Shown here: positions 28,165-37,800 of the stretch, piece by piece | How positions within the stretch are numbered: the stretch's first letter is position 1 | How the letters are laid out: each line of letters opens with the position of its first letter | Origin: Rickettsia helvetica | GTDB lineage: Bacteria; Pseudomonadota; Alphaproteobacteria; Rickettsiales; Rickettsiaceae | Length of the DNA: 64,000 bases | Assembly (NCBI RefSeq): GCF_963970025.1 | Contig: NZ_OZ018776.1 | Coordinates: 186,001-250,000 of the forward strand | Direction: 5' to 3' | The notes under the pieces: model-generated | Seen by the model: the letters and a program-made list of their open reading frames with translations, nothing else | What the model was told of the DNA's origin: nothing | Database searches by the model: none | Program-made: the position numbers and the translations under genes

Positions 28165-28345
28165 GGAACGAAAAATGTTTTTTATGGCATTGTCGCATGG
28201 ACTGGTACAATCCACTGTGTCACCCCGTGGTCAAGCCACGGGATCCATAAAAACAATTTAAAATACTAATATTATTAGTATTTTAAGCTGGATCCTGCGA
28301 CTTGATCGCAGGATGACAACGGAAAATCGAGCCACACAACAATGC
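28165..28345. repeat. Type-A interspersed palindromic repeat
   Basis: CACCCCGTGGTCAAGCCACG, the core AATACTAATATTATTAGTAT, and GGATCCTGCGACTTGATCGC are present. Ends GCATTGTCGCATGGAC and GCCACACAACAATGC are inverted. Confidence 0.8.
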
Positions 28346-28346
28346 A

Positions 28347-28502
28347 GATATACTTCAAGTAAATGAAGAGTAGGTATACGAAGGTCAATTTCGAAAAGAG
28401 CAAGGAGTCTGCAAGACGAGGAACAGAGTGTATACTAATGCGCGAGTACCACAGAACTTGCTAGGCGCGACGACGCCAATTTTTGAAATTCACCGAGTAT
28501 AC
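28347..28502. repeat. Type-B palindromic repeat
   Basis: Ends ATATACTT and CGAGTATACG. Inner arms GGTCAATTTCGAAAAG and AATTTTTGAAATTCACC are complementary with one or two mismatches. It abuts the type-A repeat; lysC starts 18 bases later. Confidence 0.85.
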
Positions 28503-28519
28503 GGCTTCCTATATAATCT

Positions 28520-29350
28520 ATGGCCTTAATAATTCAAAAGTTCGGTGGCACTTCCGTTGCGAATATTGATAGAATAAAAAAAATCGTTCCTATCATAAAA
28601 GCCGAAATAGCTAAAAATAACCAAGTAATTGTAGTAGTTTCGGCTATGGCAGGTGTTACTAATCAACTTGTCACATTGTGTAATGAAGTATCAAGCCTTA
28701 ATAACACTTCTCAATTTGCAGAATATGATGTAGCACTTTCTAGTGGTGAAATAGTCACTGCTTCATTACTTGCATTAGCTCTTCAAGAAGAAGACATAAA
28801 GGCACGATCATTTCTAGCTTGGCAATTACCGATTCTCACCGATAATAATCATAGTAAAGCTTTAGTAGAATCAATTACTACAGATTTACTAGAAAAATAT
28901 TTACAGTTAAATACCGTCCCTATAATAGCCGGTTTTCAAGGAATTAACAAATCCAATAGGTTAACCACTTTGGGCAAAGGAGGATCCGATATTACTGCCG
29001 CCTTAATCGCTGCAGCTATGAAAGCCGATAGATGTGATATTTATACCGATATAGAGGGAATATTTACTGCTGATCCAAGAATTATTCCAAATGCCAAGAA
29101 GATAAAAGAAATAGATTTCTTAGAAATGTTAGAACTAGCATCAAGTGGAGCAAAAGTATTACACCCTAGAGCCGTAGAGTTAGTAATGCGGTATAAAATA
29201 GATATGCGTGTTCTTTCAACATTTTCACCGAATACAGAAGGTACGTTAATTACTTCAAGAGATACAAGATCTCTTTTGAAATTCGCTTATAGGGAGAAAT
29301 ATTTGAAGGAGACACGAAACGCAGCACCACAGCATACAAAAAGTACGTGA
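28520..29350 (+). CDS. lysC: Aspartokinase catalytic domain, truncated by an RPE1 element
   Basis: Aspartokinase phosphorylates aspartate in the lysine/diaminopimelate pathway, needed here for peptidoglycan. The kinase domain is complete: [49 protein letters not shown] and [19 protein letters not shown]. After [14 protein letters not shown] the frame enters an RPE1 element and stops at 29350 within it. The ACT regulatory part continues in another frame from 29415. So either the gene is inactive, or a free catalytic domain and a separate ACT peptide are made. Confidence 0.85.
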   Translation: MALIIQKFGGTSVANIDRIKKIVPIIKAEIAKNNQVIVVVSAMAGVTNQLVTLCNEVSSLNNTSQFAEYDVALSSGEIVTASLLALALQEEDIKARSFLAWQLPILTDNNHSKALVESITTDLLEKYLQLNTVPIIAGFQGINKSNRLTTLGKGGSDITAALIAAAMKADRCDIYTDIEGIFTADPRIIPNAKKIKEIDFLEMLELASSGAKVLHPRAVELVMRYKIDMRVLSTFSPNTEGTLITSRDTRSLLKFAYREKYLKETRNAAPQHTKST

Positions 29351-29411
29351 GGATAAGGGGGTAGGATCGACGTACAAATTACCCCTAGAAGTAGAATTTC
29401 AAAAGAGATCT
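29267..29411 (+). repeat. RPE1 element interrupting lysC (frameshifted copy)
   Basis: Perfect terminal inverted repeat: AGATCTCTTTTGAAATTC (29267-29284) against GAATTTCAAAAGAGATCT (29394-29411). The body GGAGACACGAAACGCAGCAC and TACAAATTACCCCTAGAAGT match the in-frame RPE1 copies in gdh, gmk and the coiled-coil gene, but here indels close the frame. Confidence 0.9.
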
Positions 29412-29414
29412 AAT

Positions 29415-29870
29415 ATGGAGAATGGAATCATTAGCGGCATTACTTCTAATAAAAATTTATTAAAAATATCTGTAAAGAGCATTTCTTTAAGTTTTTTGCA
29501 AGTTGCAAATATGATTATGAAAAACAATAATCATATTGAGTTTATGCAAGAGATAAAAAATAATGCAGAATATAGTTTTATTACAAATTTAACTGATAAA
29601 AATAATTTACAAACTTTACTTACTAATTTAAAAGATGATAAGCAGATACAAGATTTTACTTTTGATACCGAAATTGCTACAATCTCTCTTATTGGTCATG
29701 GGATTAAAAATGATTGTAAATTACTTGAAACGATATTATCAAAGTTAACGAAAGATAATATAAATGTTAACATGATACAATTATCAGAAGTTAAAATTAC
29801 CTTATTAATAAATGATCAAGATGCAGAAAAAACAATTTTTAATTTATATAATCTTTTTAAAATATCTTAG
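29415..29870 (+). CDS. Aspartokinase regulatory (tandem ACT) domain, separated fragment
   Basis: The 151-residue frame begins [20 protein letters not shown] and contains a second ACT-like unit [20 protein letters not shown] with [20 protein letters not shown]. This is the C-terminal regulatory half of aspartokinase, which binds lysine or threonine in other bacteria. It follows the RPE1 element that split the gene. A free start codon is available, but there is no ribosome binding site beyond weak purines, so translation is doubtful. Confidence 0.75.
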   Translation: MENGIISGITSNKNLLKISVKSISLSFLQVANMIMKNNNHIEFMQEIKNNAEYSFITNLTDKNNLQTLLTNLKDDKQIQDFTFDTEIATISLIGHGIKNDCKLLETILSKLTKDNINVNMIQLSEVKITLLINDQDAEKTIFNLYNLFKIS

Positions 29871-30191
29871 ATTCTGTATCTGAAATTTAATTTATCTCTT
29901 AAGTTATTTTATGTTAAAATTATAAGATTTTGAAAAGACATGGCTTCTATTTCAGAAAAATTTTATAATTTGTGACAAAAAAAGTTAAAATAGATTAATT
30001 TAAATTTCATATATAAGACCTCAATACTTAATTAAAATAGCTTAGATTTATTATTTTCATTATAATTATCTTCTATTTACTATTTATTAGTTATATATTA
30101 ATAAATAAGTCTTACAAATCATAAATTCTTATCATTTAAAAAAATTATTTTAACTCTCAATTTTTAGGAGTAAATTTTACAGGAAAAAATA
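29871..30191. other. AT-rich intergenic region upstream of the XRE gene
   Basis: No gene, repeat or clear hairpin was recognised in these 321 bases. They presumably hold the promoter of the downstream regulator, but no convincing -35/-10 pair stands out. Confidence 0.4.
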
Positions 30192-30686
30192 ATGAGCGAA
30201 GATATAAGGTCAAAAGAAAGATTTAATCGGATTAACGATATATCAGAAACAAATAAAGATGGTCCAGAAGAAATTAGAAATAATTTTAAAAAATTTGTAC
30301 TGAATATATTAGAAACAGACAATATAACCCCATATAAGTTAAGTGAAAAAACAGGTACCCATGAAACAGCATGGAAAAATTTTCTAGATGGTCGTACAAA
30401 AATGCCTGATATGGGAGCAATTGTTGCTCTTGCCGATTATAAAAATGTTCCACTAGATGAAGTAATAGGCAGAGATATAAATAAAGAAAAAAAGACAATG
30501 GTAGAAATAAAACAAACTCCGGAAATATCGGCATCTATAACTAAACTACCAAAAGACATACTTCAAGAAGCCATGTTGATAGGAGAAAAAACTAGAGGAT
30601 TTATGCATAAACCGACAACTAAAGAGACAAAATCTTTTGCTGAACAAGTTAAAAGCTCTAATAAACCGAAAGGAAGGTCTATCTAA
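30192..30686 (+). CDS. XRE-family helix-turn-helix protein
   Basis: A 164-residue protein. Residues about 37-92 form an XRE-like HTH (NITPYKLSEKTGTHETAWKN, FLDGRTKMPDMGAIVALADY, NVPLDEVIGRD). The tail is lysine/threonine-rich and probably disordered, with KSFAEQVKSSNKPKGRSI at the end. The function is unknown; it could be a repressor or an antitoxin-like regulator. AGGAG (30165-30169) lies well upstream and AGGAAA nearer the start. No toxin-like partner is adjacent. Confidence 0.75.
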   Translation: MSEDIRSKERFNRINDISETNKDGPEEIRNNFKKFVLNILETDNITPYKLSEKTGTHETAWKNFLDGRTKMPDMGAIVALADYKNVPLDEVIGRDINKEKKTMVEIKQTPEISASITKLPKDILQEAMLIGEKTRGFMHKPTTKETKSFAEQVKSSNKPKGRSI

Positions 30687-30835
30687 ATAAAAATATGTTT
30701 TTCAATATTGATCCTAATATAAAACCTTACTTGATATTCTAAAATGGAAAATAACTTCAAAACGACTAAAATGGCCAACAGCACTGCCGTTTACTTTCAC
30801 TGGTATTCCACCATAAAAAATAACTAGCAACGAAA
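30687..30835. other. Intergenic stretch with a possible minus-strand gene remnant
   Basis: On the minus strand, about 30 codons read GGIPVKVNGSAVGHFSRFE, reminiscent of the GGIPV...G.VG motif of GlcG/HbpS-like proteins, then drift to a stop. It is too short to call a gene. Nothing is seen on the plus strand. Confidence 0.2.
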
Positions 30836-30990
30836 ATATATACTTCTGTGAAATACAGAGTTGGTATACGAAGATCAACTTGGAAAAGAGTAATCGGTCT
30901 GTAAGCCGAGGAGTGGAGCGTACAGAAATACGTGAGCATCCGAGGACTTACAAAGACGACGCTGCTAATTTTTCAGGCGGAAAGAGTATA
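30836..30990. repeat. Type-B palindromic repeat
   Basis: ATATACTTCTGTG starts it; GTATACGAAGATCAACTTGG and GGCGGAAAGAGTATA mark the arms. The right arm has diverged more than in other copies. The middle AGGAGTGGAGCGTACAG is conserved. Confidence 0.8.
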
Positions 30991-31082
30991 GTCAATTGAT
31001 TTGGACTTGCCTACATTGTCGCTCGTCGCTCTCCTATTAGTTATAGGCTTTGCTCCTTGTATGCAAATCCAACTGAATTGAC
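30991..31082. repeat. Type-C palindromic repeat
   Basis: Ends GTCAATTGATTTGGACTTGC and GCAAATCCAACTGAATTGAC form an imperfect terminal inverted repeat. The whole element is about 85% identical to the reverse complement of 46323-46413. It appears to have removed the 5' end of the metallo-hydrolase gene next to it. Confidence 0.75.
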
Positions 31083-31617
31083 TATATACGGGTAAGTTAT
31101 GTAGGGCATGTAACCTTTTTAATTCAAATAGACGGTTTAAATATCCTAACTGATCCGGTATGGTCGGAGCGGGTTAGTCCTTTTACTTTTGCAGGACCAA
31201 AGAGAGTGGTAAAACCTGGTATTAATTTTATCGATTTACCTAAAATAGATGTTATATTAATAAACCATAATCACTATGACCATTTAGACATCAGAACAAT
31301 TAAAGATTTATGGGTACGAGATAAGCCTAAGATTATTACACCGCTAATGAATGACATAATAATCAAAAAACATATTACCGATGCAGAAATTATTACCTTA
31401 GGGTGGGGGAGAGTCATATCAAGAACAAGAAATACAGCTAAATTCAAAAAGTTTCTGAGAAGATGAATTTAAAGGCGATGTAGAATTTTATTTAGAACCG
31501 GCACAGCATTGGGTCGGCTAGAGGAATATTTGATAAAAATAAAGCATTATGGGAACTTTTATCATTAAAACTAAGATAGGAGATATTTATTTTATAGGTG
31601 ATTCGGGTGTTGCATTA
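31083..31617 (+). pseudogene. Metallo-beta-lactamase-fold hydrolase (UlaG/NAPE-PLD-like) pseudogene
   Basis: The frame opens directly after the type-C repeat with YVGHVTFLIQIDGLNILTDP and VWSERVSPF, then the metal motif INHNHYDHLDI, typical of the UlaG/NAPE-PLD branch. The segment from a GTG at 31206 to 31466 is uninterrupted. After a frameshift near 31400-31470, further pieces are readable: VEFYLEPAQHW, GIFDKNKALWGTF, and GDIYFIGDSGVAL to about 31617. The N-terminus is cut off by the repeat and the C-terminus by the neighbouring lipoprotein gene. Such enzymes act on phospholipids or sugar phosphates; it is dead here. Confidence 0.8.
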
Positions 31618-32206
31618 GTCCATTACCGCTTTTGGCTTCTACTATTCCTATAGACATAAATATATTATCTGCATTACTTACTGAACAACCAAAAGCACTC
31701 ATTAAAAAGTCACGTGTACGAGCTCCGTTAGTTTTAATCATTTGTATATAATTAAGTAATACAAATATATCAGCTCCTGTTTTTTCTCCTAAAATTACAG
31801 CAGGCTCACCTATATTTTGAGTAATTGAGAAAGCTTTTTCTTCAGGCCATAATAAAGGCATATATATTAAGTAGTATAAGCATTATTATAGGAGCTATGG
31901 AAACGAGATACTAAATCACATCAAGCTTTTGTGTTCTAATATCTTTTTTGTGCAATAGCTTAACTCTTAAACCATTCTTCTGCATTGCTAAAGAAATTTC
32001 TTGCTTCAACAATTCTTCCAAATGATCTTCATAGTCATATTTACGTTCTTTGCAATTACCAATATCGAACGTATATACTTCCGTTTGCATCGGTAAAACT
32101 AATATTTCCTTGTGAGCGATCATATTTTATTATATCCGCTAACATGACGCACAGAAGTTACTTTTGTACAGCTTGAAGTAATAAAAACTAATAAAGGTAC
32201 TTGCAT
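31592..32206 (-). pseudogene. Uncharacterised lipoprotein pseudogene
   Basis: From ATG 32206 the frame reads MQVPLLVFITSSCTKVTSVR (lipobox ITSSC) and stops at the TGA after GYNKI. A one-base shift continues as IAHKEILVLPMQTEVYTFDI to ELLKQEISLAMQKNGLRV and stops at 31911. A third piece (31861-31592) has PLLWPEEKAFSITQNIGEPA, VILGEKTGADIFVLLNY and TNGARTRDFLMSAFG. Together this looks like one exported lipoprotein of about 200 residues, of a family whose function I do not know. Its 3' end overlaps the broken hydrolase on the other strand. Confidence 0.6.
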
Positions 32207-32232
32207 TCATTATTTTCGTCAAGATTTATTTT

Positions 32233-33474
32233 TTACCTATTACGGTTAAATAATATGGTCATAGAATAAGCAAGTACGGCAAACATGCAAAGATATAAAA
32301 TCGGAAATAGGTTAAAATCAAATGATTTTATTACCTTTGCACAAATATAATTAGCAGTACCGGACATTAACATTGAGCCGATATTATGCCCTAAACTTAT
32401 AACACGATAGCGTTCTTTAACTACAAAAGACTTAATAACTATACTATGAGCAAGAGCATTAAAAGGAGCAACTGATGCAGCTAACATTAAACTAGCTGCA
32501 AGCCCTAAATTAGTCATTTGATATTTTACTGCTATCACAAAAAATACACTTGCTGTAATAGTACATATAAATGCAGTTTTTAATACTGAATTAACTCCTA
32601 AACGATCAGCAATAAAGCCGGCAATCGGCATGCAAACAGCAAAGCATATTACTATTAAGACTGAAAAGGAACTCATAATAATACCGACTGAAGGTAATAC
32701 GATTGGTAAATATTGCTTCATAAAGATGATCGCAATTTGATATGTTACTCCAAAACCTCCGGCTAAGAATATAAGAGGTAAAATATCCTTCCATTGCTTT
32801 TTAATTATGAAGCTAAGTTTTTCAATAGAATCTTGACTATGATGTGCTTCTTTAAATTCCGGTGTTTCATCAAATTTTTGACGGTAATAAAGGGTTATTA
32901 ATGCAAGCGGTAAACTTAGTAAAAACGGAATACGCCAACCCCACTCCGGAAAAATATGAGAATTAAAGAAATTAGTTGCACCAATCCCACATAATAAACC
33001 CATTACTCCTGTACATCTAGTTATCGCCGAGGCAGTAAATCGGTATTTTGCTCCTAAATGTTCAATAACATAAATCGCTGCACCGTCATATTCCCCTCCA
33101 ATAAAAATACCTTGCATGAAACGACATAAAACTAAAATTATTGTACTCCAAACTCCTATCGAAGAATAATCAGGCAATAAACCGATTATTAAGGTAGGAA
33201 TTACAATACCGATAATCGTAAAACTTAAGGCTTTTTTTCGACCGTATATATCCCCTATACGTCCAAAAATATAAGCACCCATAGGTTTTGATAAATATGC
33301 TGCTGCATAAACGGCAAAAACATTTACAAGTTTTATTAATGGATCAGTACCGGCTGAAAAGAATTTATCGGCAATTATTGCCGCTGAAAAACCATATAAA
33401 CTATAGTCGTAATACTCAATGATAGTGCCTAAAAAAGCACCGAGAACTTTATTGCTCGATTTTGTTTGTTTCAT
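32233..33474 (-). CDS. proP: ProP-like MFS transporter (metabolite:H+ symporter family)
   Basis: A 413-residue inner-membrane carrier. GAFLGTIIEYYDYSLYGFSA, KPMGAYIFGRIGDIYGRKKA and IFIGGEYDGAAIYVIEH are signatures of the ProP/ShiA/KgtP family, which carries osmolytes or organic acids; Rickettsia encode many paralogs. The start at 33474 (MKQTKSSNKV) is chosen: a longer reading to 33609 is coded by a type-B repeat and is probably not used. The substrate cannot be deduced. Confidence 0.88.
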   Translation of the reverse strand: MKQTKSSNKVLGAFLGTIIEYYDYSLYGFSAAIIADKFFSAGTDPLIKLVNVFAVYAAAYLSKPMGAYIFGRIGDIYGRKKALSFTIIGIVIPTLIIGLLPDYSSIGVWSTIILVLCRFMQGIFIGGEYDGAAIYVIEHLGAKYRFTASAITRCTGVMGLLCGIGATNFFNSHIFPEWGWRIPFLLSLPLALITLYYRQKFDETPEFKEAHHSQDSIEKLSFIIKKQWKDILPLIFLAGGFGVTYQIAIIFMKQYLPIVLPSVGIIMSSFSVLIVICFAVCMPIAGFIADRLGVNSVLKTAFICTITASVFFVIAVKYQMTNLGLAASLMLAASVAPFNALAHSIVIKSFVVKERYRVISLGHNIGSMLMSGTANYICAKVIKSFDFNLFPILYLCMFAVLAYSMTILFNRNR

Positions 33475-33481
33475 TTTAAAG

Positions 33482-33633
33482 ATATACTGTGAGTAAGAGA
33501 AAGTAGGTAGACGAAGTTTAATTTGGAAAAGAGCAAGGCGTCTTGAAGCTGATAACTGCAGCGTACATACTAGTACGTGAGGATTATCAGCAAAAGACTT
33601 TGTCGCCAATTTTTCAAATTAAACGAGTATACA
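33482..33633. repeat. Type-B palindromic repeat (AATTTG subtype)
   Basis: Arms GAAGTTTAATTTGGAAAAG and CAATTTTTCAAATTAAAC are complementary. The middle is divergent (AGCTGATAACTGCAGCGTAC). It lies between the ProP-like gene and the probable 6S RNA. Confidence 0.8.
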
Positions 33634-33639
33634 TGACCG

Positions 33640-33797
33640 CTTTGGCCGTTACTTAAAATCCTTCAAAGACCTTTATGTAAAGGTGGACTTCATATATCTA
33701 AACTGAATTAGTATTAGACAGGGACGATGTCCTAAAAGTTAGTGGTAGTCCTAGGTTAATATTAAGCTCACGAACCAAGCAGCCAAGAGCTAATATA
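33640..33797 (-). ncRNA. ssrS: Probable 6S RNA
   Basis: This gene-free stretch lies directly downstream of zapA on the same strand, the classical place of ssrS in proteobacteria. The minus strand reads GCTGCTTGGTTCGTGAGC, close to the GGTTGGTGAGC segment of E. coli 6S, followed by CCTAGGACTACC, GGACATCGTCC (small hairpin) and ATATATGAAGTCC, with TATAT/ATATA pairing across the ends. A CCTTTACATAAAGG hairpin near 33675 may be its terminator. 6S RNA binds the sigma-70 polymerase holoenzyme. The ends are estimated and no folding was run. Confidence 0.5.
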
Positions 33798-34115
33798 TCA
33801 CTTTCCCATTTTACGTGCAAGGTTTTCTAGGTAACCTGCTATAGTAGTTAAGGTTTCTGCGAATTTTTCTTCGTCTGGATGATTTTTTTGAAAGCCGTTT
33901 TTATCAAGCTTTTCTGTTAGGCTTGCTATTTCAGCTTGAGCATTAAGGGATGCCATAACTAATAATAGCTCAAAAGAGGCTGTAGGACTACCAAGTTTAA
34001 TTTCCGCTACTTTATCATTTAATTTATTCGCTAAAGATAGTAATTCTTCCTCATCTCCATTATTACAATATAATTGAAAACTCTTGTTATTTAATGTTAC
34101 CGTAACAATTGACAT
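33798..34115 (-). CDS. zapA: Cell division protein ZapA
   Basis: ZapA binds and bundles FtsZ at the division site. The 105-residue protein starts VTVTLNNKSFQLYCNNGDEE, has the LANKLNDKVAEIK block and LLLVMASLNAQAEIASL, and ends in a coiled-coil-like helix. It is the last of three closely packed genes (RodZ-like, coiled-coil, zapA; gaps 0-2 bases). Confidence 0.9.
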   Translation of the reverse strand: MSIVTVTLNNKSFQLYCNNGDEEELLSLANKLNDKVAEIKLGSPTASFELLLVMASLNAQAEIASLTEKLDKNGFQKNHPDEEKFAETLTTIAGYLENLARKMGK

Positions 34116-34117
34116 AA

Positions 34118-34471
34118 TTATTTTTGCTGTTTTTTTATTTCTTCAAGTTCATTAATATAAATGTTAATTTGATCTAGCATTTTTATATAATTATCTTTTA
34201 ATTCTTTATTTTCATTTTGTAATTTTTTAACTTCATTTTGATTATTTAAAAGCGTACTTAATAAATCATCGAGTTTATGCTCAACTTCTTCCATTAATTT
34301 TTTTAGACTGCTTGCATAACTTGCTTCTAAAGGTAATTTGTACGTCGAGCCGGTACTCGCATCCTCACGTACTTCTTTGTACGCTGCAGTGCTGCGTTTC
34401 GTGTCTCCTTCAAATTCCTCTTTATTAGCTTCGTTCTGTAAGCAGTCTAATATTTCATTATCCATTTTCAT
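34118..34471 (-). CDS. Small coiled-coil protein (DUF4164-like) carrying an RPE1 peptide
   Basis: A 117-residue protein. Residues about 8-56 are coded by an in-frame RPE1 element ([32 protein letters not shown]). Without it, about 70 residues remain: a short start [10 protein letters not shown] and the coiled coil [39 protein letters not shown]. Position directly before zapA is shared by small coiled-coil proteins in other alphaproteobacteria, suggesting a role near cell division; this is inference. Confidence 0.7.
   Translation of the reverse strand: MKMDNEILDCLQNEANKEEFEGDTKRSTAAYKEVREDASTGSTYKLPLEASYASSLKKLMEEVEHKLDDLLSTLLNNQNEVKKLQNENKELKDNYIKMLDQINIYINELEEIKKQQK
34303..34450 (-). repeat. 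RPE1 element, in frame in the coiled-coil gene
   Basis: Outer arms TTAGACTGCTTGCATAAC (34303-34320) and GTTCTGTAAGCAGTCTAA (34433-34450) are complementary at 16 of 18 positions. The core TCGAGCCGGTACTCGCATCC and TCCTCACGTACTTC is shared with the other RPE1 copies. Confidence 0.9.
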
Positions 34472-34828
34472 TTAAGCATTAATTATGAATGGATGACTTA
34501 CAATAATAATCGATAACATTATAATAGATATAAGTACTAATTGTTTTTTACGTTTATAATTTATCAATGCCATAGCTCTTTTATTATTTAATAATTTTTC
34601 GGTTTCGTTCTGTTTAGTAGCTTCTATCTGCTCTGCATTTCGATCTTTTACATTAAGATAATCCAAGTATAATTTTAAGTAACCTCTTACGTATACTTCT
34701 CCCGGTAAAACATTAAAATCCTCCTCTTCTAAAGCTACTAAATATTTTTTTCTAATTTTTAAATCACTAGATACCTGATTTAAAGTTTTACCTGAATCTA
34801 ACCTAATTTGCTTAAGCATTGACGACAT
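34472..34828 (-). CDS. RodZ-like HTH protein with a C-terminal membrane segment
   Basis: The 118-residue protein starts with a Cro/C1-type HTH (MLKQIRLDSGKTLNQVSSDL, KIRKKYLVALEEEDFNVLPG, EVYVRGYLKLYLDYL) as in RodZ, then a basic stretch (INYKRKKQ) and a membrane helix (LVLISIIMLSIIIVSHPFII). RodZ links MreB filaments to the membrane. The periplasmic domain of long RodZ proteins is missing. mreB and mreC are near 57-58 kb. It abuts gdh upstream and the coiled-coil gene downstream. Confidence 0.8.
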   Translation of the reverse strand: MSSMLKQIRLDSGKTLNQVSSDLKIRKKYLVALEEEDFNVLPGEVYVRGYLKLYLDYLNVKDRNAEQIEATKQNETEKLLNNKRAMALINYKRKKQLVLISIIMLSIIIVSHPFIINA

Positions 34829-34831
34829 AAT

Positions 34832-37800
34832 TTACTCAAGTTTTTGTAAGAATATTTCAAATTTCTTATTTGCTAAAATAATTATATTTAAGTCTATAGT
34901 TTCTTGAGATTTAATTTCTTTAATAAAATCAAGAAAATTTCTAACTAAGTTATTATTATTATCAATCCATAAATCTAAATCAATAGTTGTTTTAGATTTA
35001 TTAATTATTTTTATTAATAATCTACGTTGTTTGTCATATAAATCATCTTTTAGCGATTGAATACCTAAGCGACGCCAAAATGAATCGTTCAATTGCCTAT
35101 CACAAGCTTTACGTAACCAATCAAGACTAAACATATCACTTATAGCAAAATAAGCTTTTGCTATCTCTTTATTATTTCCTGAAGTCTGTTTTGTTACATA
35201 TATAATGTCAAATATTGAAATTAAATTGTCAAATGTAGCGATAGTAGCAGCAAATGATTCCTCTACCCCGCTAGTTGTATAATAATTTAATTTTTCTTCA
35301 AATCTTATTTTAGTTTCTCCAACTAATAAAGTATCTACCGTTTTTCTTAAGTTTTGTGCAGGAACTCTAAACTCTTCTATAGTTTCACTAATATTAATAG
35401 GATGTTTTAAATTTTTAATAAACCATGAAATACCCCGACGCATTAATTTCGTTATTTCGGTAAACATGTCGATTTTTACATTGTAATCAATATTAGTAGG
35501 TAGCTTACTTATCGTTTCCCATATATCATCAAGATCAAAAATTGCACAAATAATGGTATATGACCTTATTATATCACAAAGAGGAGCCCCAATCTCATGC
35601 TTTACAATACTAATAAGCGGTCCTCCAAGCTGATTAATTATTTTATTTATAGTAACGGTTTTAATAATCTCATGTTTAAGAGGATGAGATAAAATTTCAT
35701 TACGAAATTTTTTTTGCATCATTTCAGGAAAATAATCTATAAGATATGTATCAAAATATTTATCATGAGAAAAAGTAGAATTAAGTAACTCGTGATAAGC
35801 CGACCTTTTACTATATGATAGTAGTAAGCAAAGCTCAGGACGAGTTAATACTTCACCGCTAATAGCTCTTCTATTCAATTCTTCTGCACTAGGCAAGAAT
35901 TCATTTTCCCGCTCTAATACTTTTTCTTCTTCTAAAATATCTATAAATTGACTAAGTATATTAACGGTTAAAGTAGGAGATAGTTGCATAATTGTTATTG
36001 CTTCGGTTTGCTTATAATTATCAAGCAATACTAACTCTTCAACTTGTTTTGTCATATCGTTTAGAAGTTTATTACGTTCTTCTAAAGTAATTTTTCCTGA
36101 GGTTATCGCACTACTTAAAGCAATCTTGATATTTACCTCATGATCGGAGCAATCAACACCTGCTGAATTATCAATAAAGTCGGCATTTATGCGTCCGCCT
36201 TTTTTAGCATATTCAACTCTACCTCTCTGTGATACACCGACATTACCGCCTTCTGCTATAACCTTTGCTCTAATTTCTTCACCGTTACATCTAAGGTTAT
36301 CATTTGCTTTATCACCGATTTCTAAATTATTTTCCATTTTAGCTTTGATATAAGTGCCTATTCCGCCATTCCACAATAAATCAACATCTGCTTTTAAAAT
36401 AGCTTTAATTAATTCTTCCGGTGATATATCATTATCATTTATATCAAGTAATTTTTTAATTTCCGGTGATAATTTTATTAATTTACTACTGCGTTCAAAT
36501 ACTTTGCCTCCTTTAGAAATAAGCTTAGAATCATAATCGGACCAATTAGAACCCTTTAAATTAAATAAACGCAAACGCTCATTAAAACTTGATAAAGGAT
36601 CAGGAGTAGGATCAATAAATATATGTTTATGATTAAAGGCGGCGACTAACTTAATAGCCTCTGATCTTAGCATACCGTTACCGAATACGTCTCCCGACAT
36701 ATCTCCTATACCTACGACGGTAATAGGGTCTTTTTGGACATCTAACCCTAAAGTTTTAAAGTGATTAGTTACGGAGATCCAAGCTCCTTTAGAAGTAATA
36801 GCCATTTTTTTATGATCGTAACCTGCAGAACCACCGGAAGCAAAAGCATCATCAAGCCAGTAATTATATTCTCTTGCCACACTATTAGCATAATCCGAAA
36901 ATGAGGCTGTACCTTTATCGGCAGCAACCACTAAATAAGGATCTTCTTTATCATAAATAATAACGTCTTTCGGATGTACTACTTTACCGTCAATGATATT
37001 ATCTGTTATGTCTAATAAACCTCTTAGGAAATTCTTATAGCATTCTACCACTTTTTCCATATATTCATCACGAGTAAGCCCTTCCTCAGTAAAATGAACA
37101 TAAAAGCCGCCTTTAGAACCGACAGGGACAATAACGGAATTCTTCGTCATTTGTGCTTTCATAAGCCCAAGTACCTCAAGCCTATAATCTTCTGCTCTAT
37201 CCGACCATCTAAGCCCCCCGCGTGATATGGGACCGCCTCTTAAATGAACAGCTTCAAAATTTCTAGAATAAACAAATACTTCGGCAAACGGAACAGGTTT
37301 AGGCAAATCCGGTACTTTTGAAGAATCAAACTTAAATGAAAAAATATGTTTATGTGGTTGATAGTAATTTGTTCTAGTAATGGCATTAACTATACCAAGC
37401 ATATTACGTAGTACTTTATCTTCACTACTCATCTCAACGGTTACTAAGTAATTATTTAGTTTGTCTTTAATTACGTCACAATTATTAGACATCTGCCCAA
37501 ACTTCGCTTCTAGAAGTAATTTAGACGTCGAACCGGTACTCGCATCCTCACGTATGTCTATATACGCTGCGGTGCTGTGTTCCGTCTCTCCTTTAAATCC
37601 CTCTCTATAAGCTGATTTGGAAAGATGTCTATTATCAGAGTATTTAGGATTGAATTTTATATCAAATAGATTTACCAACATTTTTGTATATTCGGGATGT
37701 TTAAGTAACGTTAACTGTACATAACCTTTGCCGTAACTAAATCCCGTTTGATGTAAATATCTTGTTAAAGCTTTTACTAATTTAACTTGCTTCCAATTAA

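Noticed and set aside
33475..33609. N-terminal extension of the ProP-like gene
   Set aside because: These codons belong to a type-B repeat that is found between genes elsewhere.
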